Positions 1 to 5,240 of a DNA stretch of 5,240 nucleotides are shown piece by piece. A program made the position numbers and the translations under genes. This stretch comes from an uncultured Ignavibacteria bacterium (GTDB lineage: Bacteria; Bacteroidota; Ignavibacteria; Ignavibacteriales; Melioribacteraceae): contig CALGLM010000212.1 of NCBI GenBank assembly GCA_937930275.1, forward strand, positions 1 to 5,240. Reading direction: 5' to 3'. Positions within the stretch are counted from its first letter, which is position 1; each line of letters opens with the position of its first letter. The notes beneath the pieces were generated by a model. The model searched no databases, was not told the DNA's origin, and saw nothing but the letters and a program-made list of their open reading frames with translations.

Positions 1-46
1 AGATTACGTACGGTGACTGGAGTTCAGACGTGTGCTCTTCCGATCT
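1..46. other. Illumina TruSeq index adapter (synthetic contamination)
   Basis: On the minus strand this stretch begins AGATCGGAAGAGC and continues through the TruSeq index-read adapter. It is followed by an 8-base block, CGTACGTA, and then ATCT, the start of the P7 flow-cell sequence. On the plus strand the constant adapter lies at 13-46, the barcode block at 5-12 and the P7 remnant at 1-4. From memory, CGTACG plus TA fits the TruSeq LT index 22 design. The sequence is synthetic, was not trimmed, and marks the true end of the genomic sequence at about position 47. It should be masked, and no gene call should extend into it. Confidence 0.98.
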
Positions 47-638
47 TTTTAAAAGGATGAAAAATAGTCATGCTTTTTGCGGTTAGAATCTGTTTTTCCA
101 GATCTTCATCTTCCATAAAACCGATTGTTACTTCTTTAGCAGTATCGGCATATACTTTAATGTTTTTTGGAATAGCAAAACTATTTACTAATCCGTTATA
201 TGCCTTATCGGCAGAAATTGAATCGTCAAAAGCATAAAAATCAGTAATTGCTTTTGAATTGCCAAACTGAGTTACAAATTTTATATCATCTTCAGAAAGT
301 TCAGTTTTAGGTACAACTACTTTTTTGTATAATGCGTCTCTAACAAACAACCTTTCAATAGGAGTAAATAATGATTTAAAGTAAGAAGTTGTATCAATTC
401 CTACTTCTATTGCATATTTAGCCCACAGTTTTTCGGCAATAATTGTACTTAAAATCTTTATTTTTACCGAATCTAAATTGAAATTATCATCAGTTATATG
501 AGGCATTGTTTCAAAGCGCAGTTTAAATTCTTTATCACTTATTAAATCATCACCAATTTTGGCAACGTGTAAATTTTGTGCTTGCAAGTTAAGTGTAATT
601 AAAACACATGTTAAAATTATCAATAAATTTTTAATCAT
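47..638 (-). CDS. Secreted SurA/parvulin-type peptidyl-prolyl cis-trans isomerase, 3'-truncated
   Basis: This is a partial gene: 197 complete codons are genomic, and the frame then runs into the adapter. Residues 1-20 form a Sec signal peptide (MIKN, hydrophobic core, probable cleavage after LQA before QN), so the protein is periplasmic or exported. Residues about 24-120 resemble the SurA/PrsA N-terminal chaperone domain: VAKIGDDLISDKEF is the usual 'own the substrate name, then start helix' opening, followed by helices containing IIAEKLWAKYA and FVRDALYKKVVVP. From about residue 130 there is parvulin-like sequence (TIGFMEDEDLEKQILTAK). It is divergent, with no clear GGDLG block, and it stops before the usual end of the fold. 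Family members catalyse prolyl isomerisation and chaperone envelope proteins. The start is the ATG at 638, which overlaps the preceding stop by 4 bases, and this start supplies the signal peptide. An AAGG lies about 13 bases upstream, too far for a good ribosome site. A chaperone-only role without isomerase activity is possible. Confidence 0.75.
635..638 (-). promoter_or_regulatory. ATGA stop/start overlap (GH-A hydrolase to isomerase)
   Basis: The hydrolase stop TGA (637-635) and the isomerase start ATG (638-636) overlap in the context AAAATGATTAAA, almost the same as the other junction. The only Shine-Dalgarno-like element, AAGG, is about 13 bases before the start, so coupling to termination of the upstream gene is the more likely way translation begins. 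Confidence 0.83.
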
Positions 639-3568
639 TTTAATAAAACAGCCTTAATTGAATTTGAAAAATTATTAGTTTCTAATTTTATTAAATAAAC
701 TCCGGAAGAAACGATACTGTTATCATCGTTGGTTCCGTTCCATTGAATAGTATATTTACCTTGAAACATCTCATCATGCAAAAGAGTTTTAATTTTATTT
801 CCCAATATATCAAAAATTGTTAATTTTACTAAAGACTTGTTGGGAATAGTAAACGAAATATTAGTTGAAGCATTAAAAGGGTTCGGGTAATTATTTTCCA
901 ATTTAAAGCTAAATGAATTATATTCGGTTTCTATAAAAGTAGTATGTCTTGTGAAGCTTTTAATTCCAAACCATGGTGATTTATAGGTGTTCTGGTCAAC
1001 CGTTATATTGAAATATCCGTCTTGATTAGGATACACTATCTTTTTAAGTAAATAGTTAGCTTTTCCTATGTTATTTAATGGGTAAATATATATTGAATCT
1101 GCATTTAACTTTAGACTGCAATTAATAATTAAAGGATTCATTAATGTCGGACTTGATCCCCAATTATTGTTTATAGTATTTATTCCGTTCCAAACCATCC
1201 CGGTATTTTGAACTTTGGAAACTATTGTTAATAAAATTTTACTTGCATTTACAATTGAATCATTACTTAGCGGTATAATTGAAAGGGAACCAAAATCAGA
1301 ACAATTGATTATCTTAAAATTATTAAACGAAAAATTATTTAATTCGTTTAAATAACCTGTCAAACCAATAAATTTAGGGGAATTAATGCTTAATAACCCG
1401 CTGCTGTTAATAATTATTTCGTTATTATCTGTGCTTATAACGCTTTGAGTAAAAGACGGGAAAGTTGTAAAATCCGTTGAAATGGGGGAATTAAAATCAG
1501 TTACTTCCGTTCTATGGGCAAAAGCAATATTTTTATCAAAAAATTTATATCCGTCCCAATTTTCGTTATCCTTAAAAGGTAATTTTAATATATCATCTTT
1601 TGCTAATTTAATTTCGTAAGGGGTTTCACCTTTGGAAATAAGGTCATTTCTAAAAGCAAATGCCATTGAAGGGTTAAGTGCCGTGAATAGGGGATTGTTA
1701 TGAATGCTGAAATAATTGCTTATTTTATCGGCTTCAAAATCGTAAACACTATTATAATCAAAATACATTATCCCGTCTATATCGTGAAAAGAGGAATAAC
1801 CTGCTATAAATAGCGGAGCTTCGGCTTGGAATCTATTTGGGAATGGGTGGTTGTATTCACTTATTGTGTATGGTTTGCCTTTTATTTTTACTCCTGCAAA
1901 AAGACCGGGAATTGTTGAACTACCAATTGCTTTGGTCATAGATGTGTTGTTAATAATCCAATCGGTATTTGACCAAGGGATGCCCGGAAATTGAGGATGG
2001 TCCCAGTAAGAATGATTATCTATGTAATCTGCTTCTGATTGGCTGATCAAGTCTTGAAATCCGATATTCCAATTAGTACCCACGATTGGAACTTTTACAT
2101 TTAATGTATTTTTTAGATAATTAATCATTTCGTTAAAAAAGGAATTTGTTATATAAATATAAAATTCCGAATTATCTTTAACCCTTTTTTCCGAAAAAGA
2201 CTTTAGTTCGGTGTAACTATTCCTTTGTATATTCTTTTGATCTAAATTTTCATTTTCTAAAAGTCCGTAAACAGGAGCTGTTGTAAATGAAATATTATCA
2301 AACCAATAAATACCGTTGGAAGAAAATTGAAATGCCAATTTAGTTTTGTTAATCGCATCCTGGCTACCTGTGTAAGTAAATGAATACACTTGCCAGTTAG
2401 TAGAAATTTGAAACTCTTTACCGGCAAAAAAAGTGTACGGATCATCTTGCAATGAAATGGCAACATAAATTTTCTTGTCTGTGTTAGATCGAGCCGCAAA
2501 TTTTATTAAATAAGTTGAATCTTTTTTTGTTGATAAGGAAGTGTGCCTAAACTGCAAATGCCAATATGTTCCTGTAGCATTATTAACAGTAACTTTTGCT
2601 GATAAAAAGCCGGAATATGGATTGATAATATCTTTCGTTATAGAACCTGTTGCACCGCTATGTTGTTCTAAAAACCAATATGAAGTTATGGGACTATTTT
2701 CAAAACCCCAATCATTGATCATATTTATTCCGCTCGAGCTTAATCCCAAATTCCATGCAGCAGCTAAATTTTCATTAGAATTATATTTATTAAATAAAAA
2801 ATTATTCCATAAACTATCAAGCATCTTAGTGTGGTAAAAGGAAAGAATTCCTCCTTTTTGTTTAGTGGTTAATAATCCGTCTCTCCATGCTCTGAAAATA
2901 GAATTTTCATTAATTATTTCTACCATTGCCATGGCAGGATCGTCTTTTAAAGATAACCCTGTGTAAGGATTTAATGCATTTAATAATTGTGATGCGTATT
3001 CTTTTTCTAAACTTATTAAGTTTTTATCAAATATAGTTACATATTTACCAAATTCAGGTAACGAATCAGCATATGCAATTCCGTCAGTAACTTTAAATGT
3101 TCTACTCACATTTAAATTAATATTACTATAAATACCGTTTTCTTTTAATTTTGCTATCGTGTAGTGTAAAACATCCAACTTTGTTTGATTTAATGCTCTT
3201 GTATTAGTAAGTCCGTAAAACAGAGAACCCGAACCCCAAGGGTTATCGATATGATGAAATCTAACTAAATTAAATCCCATTTTTCTTATTCTGCCGGCTA
3301 TTTTATCAGCATTTAATTTGTTAATAAATGCTCCTTCAGAAACTAAGTTTATACCCCAAAACTTAATTCTGTTTCCGTTAGCGGAAAAATGCCCGTCATT
3401 ATCAATTTCAATAAATGAAGTTATATTGTCAACAGGAAAATAGGGAAGAAATTCTTGATAAGATGAATCATACGGGGGGATATAAAAATTATATCCTCCG
3501 TTAAAATTTTGAGCATCAACTATATTTAAACAAAAAAGCGTTAAACATAAAATATATTTTTTTATCAT
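635..3568 (-). CDS. Secreted clan GH-A (GH5-like) glycoside hydrolase with nested CBM and T9SS sorting domain
   Basis: This is a complete 977-residue exported enzyme. Residues 1-19 are a signal peptide (cleavage likely VDA before QN). Residues about 60-610 are a TIM barrel: NRIKFWGINL at 66-75, then MGFNLVRFHHIDNPWG at 97-112, a layout typical of GH5-like enzymes. N220-E221 in EIINENS is the expected acid/base pair on strand 4, HSYW at 519-522 is a likely strand-6 motif, and E571 in YTISEYNHP is the likely nucleophile on strand 7. A CBM4/9-like jelly roll (about 286-432) interrupts the barrel after the acid/base. Residues about 610-870 look like beta-sandwich sequence. Residues about 888-977 form a type A T9SS sorting domain (YPNPFN at 894-899, ILGNKI, GVYLIKL), predicting export across the outer membrane and surface attachment or release. 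The two glutamates imply a retaining mechanism if the family assignment holds. The substrate is unknown; a beta-linked polysaccharide is likely. The ATG at 3568 overlaps the upstream stop and gives a good signal peptide. Confidence 0.85.
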   Translation of the reverse strand: MIKKYILCLTLFCLNIVDAQNFNGGYNFYIPPYDSSYQEFLPYFPVDNITSFIEIDNDGHFSANGNRIKFWGINLVSEGAFINKLNADKIAGRIRKMGFNLVRFHHIDNPWGSGSLFYGLTNTRALNQTKLDVLHYTIAKLKENGIYSNINLNVSRTFKVTDGIAYADSLPEFGKYVTIFDKNLISLEKEYASQLLNALNPYTGLSLKDDPAMAMVEIINENSIFRAWRDGLLTTKQKGGILSFYHTKMLDSLWNNFLFNKYNSNENLAAAWNLGLSSSGINMINDWGFENSPITSYWFLEQHSGATGSITKDIINPYSGFLSAKVTVNNATGTYWHLQFRHTSLSTKKDSTYLIKFAARSNTDKKIYVAISLQDDPYTFFAGKEFQISTNWQVYSFTYTGSQDAINKTKLAFQFSSNGIYWFDNISFTTAPVYGLLENENLDQKNIQRNSYTELKSFSEKRVKDNSEFYIYITNSFFNEMINYLKNTLNVKVPIVGTNWNIGFQDLISQSEADYIDNHSYWDHPQFPGIPWSNTDWIINNTSMTKAIGSSTIPGLFAGVKIKGKPYTISEYNHPFPNRFQAEAPLFIAGYSSFHDIDGIMYFDYNSVYDFEADKISNYFSIHNNPLFTALNPSMAFAFRNDLISKGETPYEIKLAKDDILKLPFKDNENWDGYKFFDKNIAFAHRTEVTDFNSPISTDFTTFPSFTQSVISTDNNEIIINSSGLLSINSPKFIGLTGYLNELNNFSFNNFKIINCSDFGSLSIIPLSNDSIVNASKILLTIVSKVQNTGMVWNGINTINNNWGSSPTLMNPLIINCSLKLNADSIYIYPLNNIGKANYLLKKIVYPNQDGYFNITVDQNTYKSPWFGIKSFTRHTTFIETEYNSFSFKLENNYPNPFNASTNISFTIPNKSLVKLTIFDILGNKIKTLLHDEMFQGKYTIQWNGTNDDNSIVSSGVYLIKLETNNFSNSIKAVLLK
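638..907 (-). other. Type IX secretion system type A C-terminal sorting domain
   Basis: The last 90 or so residues of the large hydrolase carry the hallmark T9SS pattern: FKLENNYPNPFNASTNISF, then LVKLTIFDILGNKIKTL, then QGKYTIQWNGTND and SSGVYLIKLET, ending in a short KAVLLK strand. In Bacteroidota and relatives this domain directs cargo through the SprA/PorV translocon, where it is usually removed by PorU. Its presence predicts that the host encodes a T9SS and that the enzyme works outside the outer membrane. Confidence 0.93.
2273..2713 (-). other. CBM4/9-like carbohydrate-binding module nested within the hydrolase
   Basis: This is a domain-level annotation of hydrolase residues about 286-432. 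The sequence follows the CBM4/9-type jelly-roll pattern: an opening DWGFEN, a Trp-containing strand (SYWFLEQ), NPYSGFLSAKVTV, YWHLQF, a STYLIKFAARSN strand, NWQVYSFTYT, and a closing YWFDNISF, which matches the usual 'DNVSL' end. Such modules bind glycan chains through exposed aromatics, and several Trp and Tyr are present. The barrel resumes after it with the helix RVKDNSEFYIY and the strand VKVPIVGTNW. Boundaries are judged by eye to within about 10 residues. Confidence 0.7.
3565..3568 (-). promoter_or_regulatory. ATGA stop/start overlap (GH3 to GH-A hydrolase)
   Basis: The GH3 stop TGA (3567-3565) and the hydrolase start ATG (3568-3566) share bases, in the context AAATGATAAA. The upstream sequence is purine-rich (TTGAGATTAA) with no strong Shine-Dalgarno. 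This supports translational coupling by terminating ribosomes and a shared transcript, and it leaves no room for a separate promoter outside the coding sequence. Confidence 0.85.
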
Positions 3569-5240
3569 TTAATCTCAATTTTCTTTTCTAAAAGTATATT
3601 CTGTGAAGAATTACCGATCTGAATTAAATACTCTCCTTTATCAACTACAAAATCGTTCGATTTAATATCAAAATACGAAAAATCTTTTTTATTAATTGTA
3701 ATTTGGGTATTTTTCTTTTCTTTTGGATTAAGCGGTAATTTCACAAATCCTTTCAATTCTTTAATCGGTCTATCTACTTTTGGGTTAATAGGCGAAATAT
3801 ACAATTGTGCAGTTTCTTTTCCTTTAAATGAACCGTTATTTTGTATATTAAAAGAGACGGTAAAGTTATCTTTATCCTCGTCAATTTTTAAATCAGAATA
3901 TACATAATTTGAATAAGACAACCCGTAACCAAATGGGAATAGTGGTTTAATCCCTTTCTTTTCAAAATGTCTATAACCTACATAAATGCCGTCATTATAT
4001 TCTGTTAAACCGCTTTCTTTATTATAGCTGCCAAAGGCTGAACAGTCTTCCCATTTATTTGGATAAGAAATTGTTAATTTTCCCGAAGGATTTACATTTC
4101 CAAATAATATATCAGCAACAGCATTACCAAGTTCCTGTCCGGCAAACCAAGTTTGTAAAACTGCGGGTACTTTATCAATCCATTTATCCATTAAAACAGG
4201 GGACCCGCTTGTAATTACAACAATTACGTTTTTATTTGCCGAATAAACAGCATTAATTAATTCATCTTGTCCGTTTGGTAAAATCAAATCGTCTCTATCT
4301 TTTCCTTCAGTTTCGTAGTGTGCGGATGTTCCGACAAATACAATTGCTAAATCACTTTTTTTTGCAACATCAATAGCTTGTTGTAATAAATCGTTATTAG
4401 GAAGCTGCCAACCAAGTTTTACACCGGCATCTCCCATGTTTTCATAATATTCTAATTTAATTTTATAAAGTTTATCTTTTTCAACTTCAAAAGCAAAAGA
4501 TTTTGTTTCCATTCCATGGTCGTTCCAATCGTCAATAACTAACTCATTCTCAATATACAATCGAGATCCGTCATCAGAAGTAACGTTTACAATTGTACTA
4601 CCGGATTTTGGAAATTTTATATAGCCTTCATAAACGACTGAAAAATTTTCATTTCCTATACCATCAACGGGCGAACCGTTACTCCAAAAATTATTTATCG
4701 AACTTTCAACACGTTCAAGTATTGGGTTGCCGCTAATAGTTTTATTATTAAAATATTTTACGTTAATTCCCGATTTGCTACCGTCTTTATCCAAATAAAA
4801 GTATTTCGGTTCAATAACGGGAGCGTCACCATCTAACAGTAAACCCGGTGCGTAGTTTATTTCAATTTGATTCCCGAATTTATTAGTAATTCCTTCTAAA
4901 GGAGAAACTGTATAAAAAGGAGATACTAACGAGCTTCCGCCTCCGCCTGTACGAGTATATGCAGCATTTGGACCGATAATAGCTATTGAACCAATTGCTT
5001 CTTTATCAATAGGTAAAATTGAATGGCTGTTTTTTAATAAAACCATTCCGTCAGCGGCAACTTCATAGGCTAATTTTTTGTGTTCATCATTGTTTAATTT
5101 ACTATTATCATATTGATAATTATCAAATAAACCAATTCTAAACATTACAGTTAACATTAGGCTCACTTTATCATCAAGCTTTTTTAAGTAAAACTCATTA
5201 TCTAAAAGTTTTTTTACAAAAGATTTATCATTAAGATATA
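3565..5240 (-). CDS. GH3 beta-glucosidase-type glycoside hydrolase with PA14 insertion, 5'-partial
   Basis: This is the C-terminal part of a GH3 exo-acting beta-glycosidase; the TIM barrel carrying the nucleophile Asp lies beyond position 5240. The frame is open to the edge and adds 24 codons before the GTG at 5166; those codons plus the following FRIGLFDN form the usual end of GH3 domain 1, so that GTG is not a start. Numbering from it: AADGMVLLKN (37-46) opens the alpha/beta-sandwich domain, GGGGSS is at 74-79, a PA14 domain occupies about 133-256, ETEGKDRDDLILP (285-297) holds the probable acid/base E287, and FPFGYGLSYS (410-419) is a GH3 signature. Residues about 424-533 form the fibronectin-III-like domain. 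The protein ends without a T9SS tail, so a periplasmic or lipoprotein location is plausible, but its N-terminus is unseen. Likely activity is removal of terminal beta-linked sugars from oligosaccharides; beta-xylosidase and arabinosidase activities also occur in GH3. It overlaps the next gene by 4 bases. Confidence 0.93.
   Translation of the reverse strand, partial: YLNDKSFVKKLLDNEFYLKKLDDKVSLMLTVMFRIGLFDNYQYDNSKLNNDEHKKLAYEVAADGMVLLKNSHSILPIDKEAIGSIAIIGPNAAYTRTGGGGSSLVSPFYTVSPLEGITNKFGNQIEINYAPGLLLDGDAPVIEPKYFYLDKDGSKSGINVKYFNNKTISGNPILERVESSINNFWSNGSPVDGIGNENFSVVYEGYIKFPKSGSTIVNVTSDDGSRLYIENELVIDDWNDHGMETKSFAFEVEKDKLYKIKLEYYENMGDAGVKLGWQLPNNDLLQQAIDVAKKSDLAIVFVGTSAHYETEGKDRDDLILPNGQDELINAVYSANKNVIVVITSGSPVLMDKWIDKVPAVLQTWFAGQELGNAVADILFGNVNPSGKLTISYPNKWEDCSAFGSYNKESGLTEYNDGIYVGYRHFEKKGIKPLFPFGYGLSYSNYVYSDLKIDEDKDNFTVSFNIQNNGSFKGKETAQLYISPINPKVDRPIKELKGFVKLPLNPKEKKNTQITINKKDFSYFDIKSNDFVVDKGEYLIQIGNSSQNILLEKKIEIK
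4399..4770 (-). other. PA14 domain inserted in the GH3 enzyme
   Basis: This is a domain-level annotation of about residues 133-256 counted from the GTG at 5166. The stretch runs from INVKYFNN through VYEGYIKFPKSG and the diagnostic VTSDDGSRLYIENELVIDDW to YKIKLEYYENMGDAGVKLGW. This is the PA14 beta-barrel pattern, with the SDDGSRLYI strand as its most conserved part. It splits the second GH3 domain between the GGGGSS loop and the acid/base motif, as in the Kluyveromyces marxianus BglI class, where PA14 sits over the active site and limits substrate length. Confidence 0.92.

Noticed and set aside
5..12. TACGTACG as a palindromic operator or restriction site
   Set aside because: It is the barcode block of the adapter, flanked on both sides by constant adapter sequence.
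24..46. Genuine stop codon and C-terminus for the isomerase
   Set aside because: The stop TGA and the residues before it are encoded by the sequencing adapter, so they are not biological.
2257..2499. 80-codon open frame on the minus strand within the large hydrolase
   Set aside because: It lies out of frame inside the strongly supported hydrolase, overlaps the CBM-like module and has no recognisable domain; it is a shadow of the AT-rich coding sequence.
2541..2837. 98-codon open frame on the plus strand, antisense to the hydrolase
   Set aside because: It is fully antisense to conserved barrel and CBM sequence, with no recognisable domain or ribosome site; the open frame is a by-product of the opposite-strand codons.
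3569..3600. Independent promoter or Shine-Dalgarno before the large hydrolase
   Set aside because: The A/T-rich sequence there encodes the end of the GH3 protein, and similar runs occur throughout the window; no distinct promoter element stands out.

Overview
The window is an AT-rich piece of bacterial DNA that is coding almost from end to end on the minus strand. Read 5'->3' on that strand it holds three genes, each overlapping the next by the same 4-base ATGA stop/start: a glycoside hydrolase family 3 (GH3) beta-glucosidase-type enzyme (5' end beyond position 5240), a large secreted clan GH-A (GH5-like) glycoside hydrolase with a C-terminal type IX secretion (T9SS) sorting domain, and the N-terminal part of a secreted SurA/parvulin-type peptidyl-prolyl isomerase. 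The T9SS tail (PNPFN motif, ILGNKI, GVYLIKL), the AT-rich codons and the weak Shine-Dalgarno signals point to the Bacteroidota/Ignavibacteriota/Chlorobiota group. The PNPFN wording is especially common in Ignavibacteria-like genomes, but the exact lineage is inference.

Layout: bases 1-46 are not biological. They are an Illumina TruSeq index adapter with its barcode, so the left edge is an assembly or read end. Positions 47-638 hold the isomerase, cut off by the adapter; the six residues that appear to end its reading frame (IGRAHV) are translated adapter. Positions 635-3568 hold the complete 977-residue hydrolase: signal peptide, TIM barrel with a jelly-roll carbohydrate-binding module nested inside it, beta-sandwich region, T9SS tail. 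Positions 3565-5240 hold the C-terminal half of the GH3 enzyme, with a PA14 domain nested in its second domain and a fibronectin-III-like end. Its frame is open to the window edge, so the GTG at 5166 is not a real start.

The three genes look like one translationally coupled operon for glycan breakdown. A plausible model is that the T9SS-exported enzyme cleaves a polysaccharide at or outside the cell surface, the GH3 enzyme removes terminal sugars from the released oligosaccharides, and the isomerase assists folding of envelope or exported proteins. The first two roles rest on recognisable domains; substrate and co-operation are inferred. No SusC/SusD pair, regulator, promoter, terminator, RNA gene, CRISPR array or mobile element is visible. 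The most novel element is the large hydrolase, whose exact family I cannot name.
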